From positions 45,794-109,793 of the forward strand of contig NZ_NESU01000005.1 in the NCBI RefSeq assembly GCF_002287135.1: 64,000 nucleotides of DNA, given 5' to 3'. Under the pieces are notes generated by a model. That model saw nothing but the letters and a program-made list of their open reading frames with translations, did no database searches and was not told the origin of the DNA. Within the stretch, counting starts at the first letter, position 1, and the number at the start of each line of letters is the position of its first letter. A program made the position numbers and the translations under genes. This DNA is from Helicobacter sp. TUL. Its GTDB lineage: Bacteria > Campylobacterota > Campylobacteria > Campylobacterales > Helicobacteraceae. Positions 43,283 to 51,415 of the stretch are shown here, one piece after another.

Positions 43283-44828
43283 TGGCAATTTCGCTTAGAG
43301 AATCTGTATTTTTAAGTTTTTGAATAAATTCTGGAATATCAAAATTATAAATATTCAAATGTTTTTTGTCTTCCAAAAATTCGACATATAGCTTAGAGTC
43401 TTCAAAAATTTTTGGTGCAATAAATACGGCAAAATTATTGACATTATCCAACATAGATTCCCTTAAGTGTCTTGTAATGGGTATAAGCTCTAATTCTAGT
43501 TGTTTTCTACCTACAATAAGGCTAACTTCAAAAATAGCATTATTTTTGCTATCTTTACAAATAATATCTGTCATATTCCCACTAGCATGATTTTTAGGTA
43601 ACCCCTCATCATCAATACTATAATTTGGCAAAACCTCCACATTATCTAAGTTTTGCTTTAGTGCAATGGCTGTTAGAAATTCAAATCTTGTAGGTTCTGG
43701 GATAAATTTAAATACCAAATCATTACTTTTTGAATTTTTGTCTTTTAATTTTTCTAGTTCATTATAAATTTGTTCTTTAGTATAGGAGTTGGCAAATTTT
43801 TGTAGAGCACTTAGTTTTAAATCTATCTTATCTTCTATGGGGATATTTTCTTTTAAGTCCAAAATATGAGTATCAATTTGCCCCATTGACTTAAAATATT
43901 CTTCTTTATTAGCAATCTTTGCTTGCTTTGAATAATTTTTTAAAATATAGTCAATTTTGTCTTTCTCAAATGTGTTAAAATCTATGTATCTACCAGCCCC
44001 ACGCAGTGAAATAATACCTGTTATTCTCATCTTTCGTATATATTCATCAACGCTTTCGACACAAATTTGAGAAATTTTAAAACGCGTTGTATTTGTAGAT
44101 TCCAAAAGTTCTAGGCACTTTTCATAAACAATCTCATTGCTAGGATTGCTATACATTGCTCTAAAATTAATTATAAAAGCTGCTAAGCTCTTATAATCAG
44201 AATCTCTCCAGCACAATAAAAATGGGATTTCATTGCGAGAGATTTTAGAATGTCCTACTTTTTCTTTTAATTCACTCATTGTTTGAAGCAACAAAACAAG
44301 TGGAACATTATCGTTTTTGACTTTTCTAAATGGGTTATTTCTTTGATATTTCATCAAAGCATTTAAAAACACATTATTGATTTTTGCATCATTGGTTGGT
44401 ATTTCATTAAAAGCATCAATAAGTAAATGACCCGTATTTGATATTAAAAGTGGTTTATCTTTCTCATAAAAACAAAATCCAAATTCCATAGAAAGTTTAT
44501 AAAGTGTATCAAAGCGAGATTCCCAACCTTTATCAAATCCTGCTTCTTTATGGTTTTGTGGCGAATTTTCTATAATACTCTGCACTTCCATTGAATTTAA
44601 AATCCTATCAGAATCCAATAAAATTTCTTTAAAATTTTCCCTCTCATAATTGGTAATATACAGCTTATTTTTTATCACACCAGCTATAATTTGCATAATA
44701 ACTTCATTACTTAAAGTATGATTTTCATAAGGTAACAAAACTTTTAAAAATTCTACTATCCTTTGTGGATTTCTCATTGTTGTGCTAAAAGATAAGATTT
44801 TATATTCCACTTCTTTAATTTTTGACAT
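43275..44828 (-). CDS. AlwI-family type IIS restriction endonuclease
   Basis: 517 aa. The N-terminus (YKILSFSTTMRNPQRIVEFL) is the hallmark of the AlwI/MlyI/BstNBI family, whose members cut a few bases outside GGATC or GAGTC-type sites. The PD-(D/E)XK-like core appears near residue 430 (GNMTDIICKDSKN, then IFEVSLIVGRKQLELE and ITRHL), with Ser where many nucleases have Lys, as seen in this family. It sits between two adenine methylases with overlaps of 14 and 8 bp. The recognition site is inferred only from family (GATC-containing is likely). Confidence 0.88.
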   Translation of the reverse strand: MSKIKEVEYKILSFSTTMRNPQRIVEFLKVLLPYENHTLSNEVIMQIIAGVIKNKLYITNYERENFKEILLDSDRILNSMEVQSIIENSPQNHKEAGFDKGWESRFDTLYKLSMEFGFCFYEKDKPLLISNTGHLLIDAFNEIPTNDAKINNVFLNALMKYQRNNPFRKVKNDNVPLVLLLQTMSELKEKVGHSKISRNEIPFLLCWRDSDYKSLAAFIINFRAMYSNPSNEIVYEKCLELLESTNTTRFKISQICVESVDEYIRKMRITGIISLRGAGRYIDFNTFEKDKIDYILKNYSKQAKIANKEEYFKSMGQIDTHILDLKENIPIEDKIDLKLSALQKFANSYTKEQIYNELEKLKDKNSKSNDLVFKFIPEPTRFEFLTAIALKQNLDNVEVLPNYSIDDEGLPKNHASGNMTDIICKDSKNNAIFEVSLIVGRKQLELELIPITRHLRESMLDNVNNFAVFIAPKIFEDSKLYVEFLEDKKHLNIYNFDIPEFIQKLKNTDSLSEIANA

Positions 44829-45831
44829 TACTTATGTACACCTCTCTAGAATCTCTTTTGATAGAATTATCATTAAAGCTTATATAATTGCTCTTTATTT
44901 CATAGATTCTATAATTTTTCATAAATTCAGATAGAATTTTATTTTCCTTTCCTTTGTGAGTTAGTAAATTGCTAAGTCCCCATTTTACACCATTTACATC
45001 TAGCTCTTTCAGAATCTTATAGAGCTTTCTCTCTTCTTTCTCGCTCCATAGCTTATTATACTCACTGCTACTTATAAGATATGGTGGATCAAGATAGATA
45101 AAGTCATTTTGCCCTAGCTCTAGCGTGTTTAAAAACACGGCAAAATCACAATTATAAAACTCTATATTTGTATGCTTTTGCATAAAATTAAAATAATTAT
45201 TTAAAGCATTAAAAACATTACTATTAAAATCCACATTGCCAACAGGCAAATTAAACTCTCCTTTAGAGTTAAAGCGCAAGGTGCGATTAAATCCATAAAT
45301 TAAAAGCACATAAAGCTTGTTCATATCATCTTTGTTCTTATTGAAATCCGATCTTAATTTGTGATAATTTTCTTTATTAAACTTAGCAAAATATGTCTTT
45401 TTATATGTTTCTCTTAATACTTTTGGTGGAATCTTTTGTAAAAAAGAACAGGACAAATTGTAAGATTCTATTATTTCAAACAATGTTGTAAAAAAAGTTT
45501 TTGTATCCTTGCTTTGTGAACACAAAAATCTATGCAGATTGATTAAATGGGAATCTAAATCATTAAGTAGATACTTTTTGGCACTGATATTTAAAAACGA
45601 ACTCCCACCACCACAAAATGGCTCAATGTAGGTCTTTATATTATTTGGGAAATAACTTTTGAGTTGTGAGATGAGCTTGTGTTTATCTCCTACATAAAAA
45701 AGCGGAGAGCGAATAAAATTGTCATTTGTTTCAAATAAGCTCTTTGCGTAAGTCAAATACTGCCCTTTTAGTTTCTTGTTATTGTATAGCAAAAATGTTG
45801 ATAGACTTGTTAAAGGCTTCTTTTTTATCAC
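44815..45831 (-). CDS. Dam-like adenine DNA methyltransferase (M2)
   Basis: 338-aa D12-class N6-adenine methylase. FYVGDKHKLISQLKSYFPNN (AdoMet-binding start), IEPFCGGGSSFLNI (motif I) and FIYLDPPYLISSSEYNKLWS (catalytic DPPY) match Dam/DpnM-type enzymes. First gene of the R-M operon. The start is GTG 45831, as no ATG precedes the conserved region. About 40 residues precede the usual Dam start. Its AT-rich composition, shared with the nuclease, suggests horizontal acquisition. Confidence 0.9.
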   Translation of the reverse strand: MIKKKPLTSLSTFLLYNNKKLKGQYLTYAKSLFETNDNFIRSPLFYVGDKHKLISQLKSYFPNNIKTYIEPFCGGGSSFLNISAKKYLLNDLDSHLINLHRFLCSQSKDTKTFFTTLFEIIESYNLSCSFLQKIPPKVLRETYKKTYFAKFNKENYHKLRSDFNKNKDDMNKLYVLLIYGFNRTLRFNSKGEFNLPVGNVDFNSNVFNALNNYFNFMQKHTNIEFYNCDFAVFLNTLELGQNDFIYLDPPYLISSSEYNKLWSEKEERKLYKILKELDVNGVKWGLSNLLTHKGKENKILSEFMKNYRIYEIKSNYISFNDNSIKRDSREVYISNVKN

Positions 45832-45845
45832 TTTTTGTCTTTTTA

Positions 45846-45879
45846 CTCTTGACTTAGAGTAACTCTCATCTTTTAGAAT
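45846..45879 (+). promoter_or_regulatory. MerR-type promoter of the hydrolase/cupin operon
   Basis: TTGACT (45849-45854), a 19-bp spacer holding the palindrome AGAGTAACTCT, then TAGAAT (45874-45879). The over-long spacer with a central dyad is the architecture bent and activated by MerR-family regulators, and the dyad is close to the TTGACTTAGAGTNAACTCT class. The first 24 bp are the right copy of the repeat flanking the R-M cassette. No candidate regulator for this promoter lies in the window. Confidence 0.75.
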
Positions 45880-45932
45880 CCACTTTTTAAAATCTGCAAT
45901 AAGGTTTTATGCTGTTTATATAAGGAGATCGT

Positions 45933-46952
45933 ATGAATGTTATAAAGGCATTTGTAGCATATATTTGTATTTTTGGAGGTGTGATTATGGCACAGAGTGT
46001 GGATTCTTGGGATAAGACTTTTGCAAAAAGCCAAAAGGTGCAAACACAAAAGGTGCATTTTACAAATCGCTATGGGATTACGCTAGTTGGGGATTTGTAT
46101 ATCCCTAAGGGCGCAGATTCTAAAAAACTTCCTGCTATCGCAATTAGCGGTCCTTTTGGCGCGGTAAAAGAACAGGCTTCAGGGTTGTATGCGCAGACTT
46201 TGGTAGAATCTGGTTTTATTACATTGGCTTTTGATCCATCATTTACCGGAGAGAGTGGTGGAGAACCTAGAAATGTCGCGAGTCCGGATTTGAATACCGA
46301 GGATTTTAGTGCAGCGGTTGATTTTTTGAGTAATTTTGCACAAGTGGATTCTACAAAAATCGGTATTTTGGGAATCTGTGGTTTTGGTGGGTTTGCTCTC
46401 AATGCAGGCTCTATGGATACGCGTATAAAAGCGATTGTAACCTCTACAATGTATGATATGAGTAGGGTTAATGCCTATGGATATAATGATAGTATGGACA
46501 AAGAGGCGAGATATAAACTCAAAGAAGAATTAAATGCCACGCGCACAAAGGATTTTGCAAACAAAACCTTTAGCAAGGCTGCTGGATTGCCCCAAACACT
46601 AAGCGGTAATGAACCTCAATTTATCAAAGAGTATTGGGAATATTACAAAACCAAAAGAGGATTCCATAAACGCTCTATCAATTCAAATGGGGCTTGGAAT
46701 GCTACTTCTTCACTTGGCTTTATCAATGCGCCATTGCTTAGCTTTAGCAACGAGATTAAGGCTCCCGTGCTTATGATCCATGGAGAAAAGGCGCATAGTC
46801 GGTATTTTAGTGAAGATGCGTATAAGAAACTAGAGGGCGATAATAAGAAATTATTGATTATACAAGGCGCTAATCATGTGGATTTGTATGACAATTTGGA
46901 GAAGATTCCTTTTACAAAAATCGCGGAATTTTTTACAACGAATTTGCGATAA
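45933..46952 (+). CDS. Exported alpha/beta hydrolase (dienelactone-hydrolase/YcjY-like)
   Basis: 339 aa with an N-terminal signal peptide (AFVAYICIFGGVIMAQS). The nucleophile elbow is GICGFGG with Cys149 in place of Ser, as in dienelactone hydrolases. A C-terminal LMIHGEKAHSRYF and the His in IIQGANHVDLYD complete the likely triad. The fold begins VHFTNRYGITLVGDLYIPKG. It may act on a periplasmic ester, lactone or reactive carbonyl compound. First gene after the MerR-type promoter; 9 bp before the cupin gene. ATG follows AAGGAGATCGT. Confidence 0.85.
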   Translation: MNVIKAFVAYICIFGGVIMAQSVDSWDKTFAKSQKVQTQKVHFTNRYGITLVGDLYIPKGADSKKLPAIAISGPFGAVKEQASGLYAQTLVESGFITLAFDPSFTGESGGEPRNVASPDLNTEDFSAAVDFLSNFAQVDSTKIGILGICGFGGFALNAGSMDTRIKAIVTSTMYDMSRVNAYGYNDSMDKEARYKLKEELNATRTKDFANKTFSKAAGLPQTLSGNEPQFIKEYWEYYKTKRGFHKRSINSNGAWNATSSLGFINAPLLSFSNEIKAPVLMIHGEKAHSRYFSEDAYKKLEGDNKKLLIIQGANHVDLYDNLEKIPFTKIAEFFTTNLR

Positions 46953-46961
46953 GGGAATGTT

Positions 46962-47447
46962 ATGAAAAAGTGTATATTTGTGGTGTTAGTTAGTAGTGTT
47001 TTGGGTTTTGCAAATCAAGGAGAAACAATGCAAGTAATAGAGAAAGTAGGAAGTTTAGGAAGCTTTAAGGGAGATTCTAAGATTTTTAGTGGCGATGTGC
47101 AAGTGCATATGATGTTTAAGGCAAATGATTTTAGAGATTTTAGCGGTGCTTTGGTGGAGTTTTCCAAAGGTGCTAGAAGTGCTTGGCATACCCATCCAAA
47201 AGGGCAAACTCTCATCGTTACAGAAGGTGAAATCATCACAAAAATGCCTGGGCAAAAGGCGAGTATAGCCAAAAAGGGCGATGTGATTAGTTGCCCTGTG
47301 GGCGTGGAGCATTTCCATGGTGCTACAGATTCTATGCACGGCAGTCATATTGCACTTACAGGCGAGATTGATGGCAAAAATGTAGAATGGCATCAAAAAG
47401 TAAGTGATACAGAATACAAAGAGGCACTAAAAGAAGCTAGGGAGTGA
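46962..47447 (+). CDS. Exported cupin-domain protein
   Basis: 161 aa with a signal peptide (MKKCIFVVLVSSVLGFANQG). A single cupin follows: motif 1 in SAWHTHPKGQTLIVTEGE supplies two His and a Glu-type ligand set, and motif 2 CPVGVEHFHGATDSMHGSHI adds His. Related cytosolic cupins pair with carboxymuconolactone decarboxylases in stress operons, as here. Enzymatic activity unknown. Its stop overlaps an alternative GTG start of the next gene. Confidence 0.87.
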   Translation: MKKCIFVVLVSSVLGFANQGETMQVIEKVGSLGSFKGDSKIFSGDVQVHMMFKANDFRDFSGALVEFSKGARSAWHTHPKGQTLIVTEGEIITKMPGQKASIAKKGDVISCPVGVEHFHGATDSMHGSHIALTGEIDGKNVEWHQKVSDTEYKEALKEARE

Positions 47448-47512
47448 TTGGGCGCTTATATGAAGTGGTCGTAGTTATGGAAGTATCAAAGGCAATCTAT
47501 AAAAGGGCTAAA

Positions 47513-48382
47513 ATGCTACATAGAAGGGATTTTATACATTTTTTACTCAAGGGTATTGCGCTCTTTGGCGTGAGTTTTACTGCTCTTGTAGCACATACAC
47601 AAAGCATAAAGGATACAATGATGAATCTAACGCATAAAGCAAGAGAAATTTTTGAGAGGTTTTTTACAAAGCCAGAGACATTACCACTTGCACAAAGTGA
47701 TAGCGAGTATTTTGCAAATTATATTAATTTTGCTTTTGGTGAAAGCTTTGTGCGTTCAAAAATAGGCGAGCGAGAATATTTTTTGATCGTGTTGGCTTCA
47801 TTGATTGCTGCTGGCGGCAGAGAAGAGTTTAGGATATATATCAAGGGGGCGTTAAATAATGGCGTGAATGCCATTGAGATTAAAGAAATTATCTATCAAG
47901 CGACTGCGTATGTCGGATTTGCGAAGGTATATGATTTTTTGGTAATTGCAAATGAGACTTTTGGCAAACTTGGTGTGTCAATGCCCCTTCAACCACAAGG
48001 CACAACGACACAAGAAAATCGCCAACACAAAGGCAGGGCTGTGCAAAATATGATTTTTGGGGAAGCAAATATCACCAAAATGATAGAATCTACACCGACA
48101 GACAAAGCTTTTATCAATGACTTTTTAAGTGCAAATTGCTTTGGTGATTATTACACAAGAAATGGTGTAGATATAAAAACTAGAGAGCTTATAACACTTG
48201 TGTATCTTATTGCACTTGGTGGCGTGGATTCTCAAGTCAAAGCACATATACAAGGAAATCTAAATATGGGACAAACCAGAGAGAGCTTGCTAGGTGTGAT
48301 TATGGCGCTTGTGCCGTATATTGGCTACCCTAAAAGCCTTAATGCCCTTTTTGCCTTAGATGAAATAACCAAGACTTCATAG
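47513..48382 (+). CDS. Carboxymuconolactone-decarboxylase-like protein with Tat-type leader
   Basis: 289 residues from ATG 47513 (MLHRRDFIHFLLKGIALFGV), which reads as a twin-arginine signal. A GTG at 47444 would add 23 residues but hides the leader. Two tandem CMD-type helical domains follow (about 55-150, EREYFLIVLASLIAAGGREE; and 190-285, TRELITLVYLIALGGVDSQV). The AhpD-like CxxC pair is absent from both, so thiol peroxidase activity is doubtful and a lactone decarboxylase or isomerase-like role is possible. Third gene of the MerR-promoter operon. Confidence 0.8.
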   Translation: MLHRRDFIHFLLKGIALFGVSFTALVAHTQSIKDTMMNLTHKAREIFERFFTKPETLPLAQSDSEYFANYINFAFGESFVRSKIGEREYFLIVLASLIAAGGREEFRIYIKGALNNGVNAIEIKEIIYQATAYVGFAKVYDFLVIANETFGKLGVSMPLQPQGTTTQENRQHKGRAVQNMIFGEANITKMIESTPTDKAFINDFLSANCFGDYYTRNGVDIKTRELITLVYLIALGGVDSQVKAHIQGNLNMGQTRESLLGVIMALVPYIGYPKSLNALFALDEITKTS

Positions 48383-48444
48383 ATTCTAAAGATGAGGGTA
48401 TACAGTGCAAAATGCAATATATGATATGACAAAAGGTGGTATTT

Positions 48445-48879
48445 ATGAAAGTAGCAAGCGCATTAGTGATATTTGCAATGTTGCTAGAATTTTTGTTTGC
48501 AGGAGAGAATATGAGATTAGAGATGAAATATAATGGAGCAAGGTTTGCGGTGCTATTAGAGGATAATCCTGCCTCAAGGGAATTAATCGCGCAATTGCCT
48601 TTGGAATTAGAATTTAGCGATTATGCACAAAAAGAAAAGATAGCGCATTTACCAAAACCCCTAAGCGTCAAAAATACTCCAAATTATAATCCACAAATTG
48701 GTGATGTATTTTATTTTTCTCCTTGGGGAAATATAGGGATTTTTTATGGCAAGCAACCGCCATTTAATGGGCTTGTGTATCTTGGCAAAATTTTGCACAC
48801 TAACAATAGCGATGATATAGAAACCTTAAAGAATATAAAGGGGAATTTTGTAATGCGTTTATACACACAAGAACTTTGA
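48445..48879 (+). CDS. Exported cyclophilin-like domain protein
   Basis: 144 aa from ATG 48445. Signal peptide MKVASALVIFAMLLEFLFAG precedes a cyclophilin-like barrel (MRLEMKYNGARFAVLLEDNP, LPLELEFSDYAQKEKIAHLP, DVFYFSPWGNIGIFYG). This DUF-type cyclophilin-like family is often found with alpha/beta hydrolases and flavodoxins in MerR-regulated clusters. Prolyl isomerase activity is not established. It lies 62 bp after the CMD gene and ends in a very strong hairpin. Confidence 0.85.
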   Translation: MKVASALVIFAMLLEFLFAGENMRLEMKYNGARFAVLLEDNPASRELIAQLPLELEFSDYAQKEKIAHLPKPLSVKNTPNYNPQIGDVFYFSPWGNIGIFYGKQPPFNGLVYLGKILHTNNSDDIETLKNIKGNFVMRLYTQEL

Positions 48880-48909
48880 GATTCTATGTATTTCCATAGA
48901 ATCTCAAAG
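48874..48909. terminator. Strong bidirectional hairpin between operon and receptor gene
   Basis: Perfect 15-bp stem CTTTGAGATTCTATG/CATAGAATCTCAAAG with loop TATTTC. It includes the stop codon of the cyclophilin-like gene, 5 bp before the receptor stop on the other strand. Confidence 0.8.
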
Positions 48910-48914
48910 GTTTA

Positions 48915-51035
48915 TCAAAAGTCGTATGAGAGCGTTGCCCAATATCTGCGTCCTTCTTGGATTACGGGACCATAATAATTGATATTTGTGGTGCCTGTGA
49001 TATGCCTAAAGTCTGCGAAGTTTGTATCAAGGAGGTTATACACACCAGCATTTAGGCGTAGATTATCAGTTAGCTTATACCCAACTCCCAAATTTAACAC
49101 AAACGAAGGTTTATAATAAATCCCATCAAACTTATCGCGTATGAGCTGTGCATTTGCGCTATTTCCTAAGGCATTTGTATTGACTATACCTGCCTTATAT
49201 TGTCCTTGTACATAGGTGCTAAAATGTTTGTATTGATAAGAAATTTTGCTAAAGAGATTATGTTTTGGTGTGGTAGATAAAGGATTTCCTTTTTCTTCAC
49301 CAGAAGTGATTTTGGTTTGTATGAAAGTGTAGCTTACATCAAAACTTACGCCATAGATTGGCTTAATTCCAAAGTTTGCTTCAATCCCTTGTGAGTAGGC
49401 ACTATCGGCATTGTAGGCGATGTTGCAAACATTATCCCTATTACTTCCACCATAAAGCGCACAGGTTTGGCTATAGTTTGGATTACTCGGAGTTTGACTC
49501 ACTCTTCTAGAATCTATCTTGTCTTTGAAGTTTGATCTAAAAAATGTAAGCGAGAAATCAAGGTATTGGTTATCAAATACCGTGCCTATTTCATAGTTTA
49601 TGGAGCTTTCTGCCTTTAGGTTTGGATTACCCAAAAAGGCTAATGTGCCCTGTGATCCATAGCCATACACAGCATCGATAAGTTGGTTTGCGTATGGGGC
49701 TTTGTATCCTGTAGAAACCCCACCTTTTAGCGACCAATTGTTGGTAAGCATATACACAAGATAAGCTCTTGGGCTAACATTTGATCCAAACTTGTCATTA
49801 TAGTTATATCTTGCTCCAAAAGTAAAGGTTAGTGGATCAAGGATATTCCACTCATCTTCAGCAAACAAGGCAAGAGTGTTGCGATTGTGGTCAGCTGGAG
49901 TGGCAGCTAGATCGTGATAATGCTCGTTTCTATATTCTGCACCGATATTGAGATTATTGCGATCTCCTAGATAGAAAAGTGCTCTAGAATCTACAATAAT
50001 ATCATTACTTGCAATGCCGCGATTTTTGCCAAGATTTGGAGAATCTGTCTTACCAGCAACAAGCCTTCCTGTGTTTTCTGTGCGTAAGAATTGGATAGAG
50101 TTTTTCCAATTCCCAAAATTATATGTCCCTTGATGTGCGGCAGAAACGATAAGTTTATTGACACCTACCCACTTTTCATAACCGCCTCTTCCTTGATCGT
50201 TTACACCGACTGTGCCTACTTCATTGTTTCTATTATCGTATTTTGAATATGTATAGTCTATATCTGCGTAATAGAGATTATTTTTGTTTGGCATATAAGT
50301 AAGCCTAGAACCTATATTATAAAGCTGATATTTTGTGCCAAAAAAACTATTGACAATATCACCCCTATCGTTTGTTGGTCTTTGGCTTGCTTCTCTATCA
50401 ATTTGACGCATACGCAATGTAAATCCTAATTTGTCTGTTAATGGACCCGTGAGATAGAGAGAATTTTGGTATGTGTTGCCAAATTTACTAGATTCTGGGA
50501 TAATCACTTGCGTTTGGAAACTACCCGTCCATGTCTTTGTGACTGGTTTTGTGATGACATTTACCACGCCACCTATGGCATCACTTCCCCAAAGTGTGCT
50601 CATAGGACCTCTGATAACTTCAATCCTTTCGATAGCTGATAATGGTGGTATAAAGGTATTATACACACCAACACCAAGATTGGCTGTAGCAACATCGCCG
50701 CTCGGATTTTGACGCAAACCATCTACCAAAAATAATGTATATCCTGCAGGCATGCCACGAATAGAAATAGCACTTGCCCCTAATTTATTACTTGTTTCAT
50801 CAAGACTAACACCTGGCACTTCTTTTATCGCTTCTCCAAGATCGCGATAAGGCTTTTTCTCCAATTCTTCTTTGCTTACGACACTTACAGATGCGGGTGC
50901 AGCAATTTGATTTTTTTCTTCTCCTGATGCAGTTGTAACAACAGACCGAAGATTGACTTTTTGATCATCTGTTTGGGCATACAGGGCTGTAAGACACATT
51001 GTTAGCATAATGGAGATTTTTGTGTAATGATTCAT
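48915..51035 (-). CDS. TonB-dependent outer-membrane receptor
   Basis: 706 aa. A signal peptide (SIMLTMCLTALYAQT) is followed by a plug domain (SVVTTASGEEKNQIAAPASV as the TonB-box area, then IRGPMSTLWGSDAIGGVVNV) and a 22-strand barrel ending RYWATLSYDF with terminal Phe. The layout is that of siderophore, colicin-I/enterobactin (CirA/FepA-like) receptors, but the ligand is not certain. A Fur-like site precedes the start; ExbBD-TonB at 20 kb would energise it. Confidence 0.93.
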   Translation of the reverse strand: MNHYTKISIMLTMCLTALYAQTDDQKVNLRSVVTTASGEEKNQIAAPASVSVVSKEELEKKPYRDLGEAIKEVPGVSLDETSNKLGASAISIRGMPAGYTLFLVDGLRQNPSGDVATANLGVGVYNTFIPPLSAIERIEVIRGPMSTLWGSDAIGGVVNVITKPVTKTWTGSFQTQVIIPESSKFGNTYQNSLYLTGPLTDKLGFTLRMRQIDREASQRPTNDRGDIVNSFFGTKYQLYNIGSRLTYMPNKNNLYYADIDYTYSKYDNRNNEVGTVGVNDQGRGGYEKWVGVNKLIVSAAHQGTYNFGNWKNSIQFLRTENTGRLVAGKTDSPNLGKNRGIASNDIIVDSRALFYLGDRNNLNIGAEYRNEHYHDLAATPADHNRNTLALFAEDEWNILDPLTFTFGARYNYNDKFGSNVSPRAYLVYMLTNNWSLKGGVSTGYKAPYANQLIDAVYGYGSQGTLAFLGNPNLKAESSINYEIGTVFDNQYLDFSLTFFRSNFKDKIDSRRVSQTPSNPNYSQTCALYGGSNRDNVCNIAYNADSAYSQGIEANFGIKPIYGVSFDVSYTFIQTKITSGEEKGNPLSTTPKHNLFSKISYQYKHFSTYVQGQYKAGIVNTNALGNSANAQLIRDKFDGIYYKPSFVLNLGVGYKLTDNLRLNAGVYNLLDTNFADFRHITGTTNINYYGPVIQEGRRYWATLSYDF

Positions 51036-51056
51036 GTTCTACTCCTTAATATAAAA

Positions 51057-51079
51057 AATAAGAATGGTTATTGTAATTA
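51057..51079 (-). promoter_or_regulatory. Fur-box-like site of the TonB-dependent receptor
   Basis: On the plus strand AATAAGAATGGTTATT then GTAATTA. The central TAAGAATGGTTATTG matches 11 of 14 defined positions of the H. pylori Fur consensus, about 25 bp upstream of the receptor ATG. It matches the box ahead of exbB in sequence style. Confidence 0.6.
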
Positions 51080-51415
51080 AACAAAAATAAAAAGAACCTT
51101 AAGATTATATATTATGTTGCAGTGATTACAGATATGGGTTTTGAATGTGATTGGTTACATTAGTGTTTGTGAATATTGTGAGAATATGCGATTTTAAGAT
51201 ACATAGACCACTTCATAGGTGATACATTTTGGTAAAGCTATACATATTGATGATAGCAATATGTATAGAGATATTGGGAAAGATAAATGGCAAGGTGCAA
51301 TTAGAGCAAAATAAATAAAAGCAAGAATGGGCTTAGCCATAAGAAAGCCTTGAGCGCACTTTGTCGCCTTTTGCAACTTGTCGCTTCCTATAAGTTGGCT
51401 CCTTGCGATCGGTGC
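51080..51415. other. Gap of ~335 bp between receptor and GT4 genes
   Basis: No convincing gene. A minus-strand open frame (51194-51376) has a hydrophobic 48-residue end (MAKPILAFIYFALIAPCHLS...) but a weak start and no relatives I recognise. The only clear structure is the 12-bp hairpin at 51238-51268. Confidence 0.5.
51238..51268. repeat. Perfect 12-bp inverted repeat
   Basis: CTATACATATTG and CAATATGTATAG around a 7-nt loop. No T run on either side, so it is not an ordinary terminator. It lies 148 bp downstream of the GT4 stop. Confidence 0.7.
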
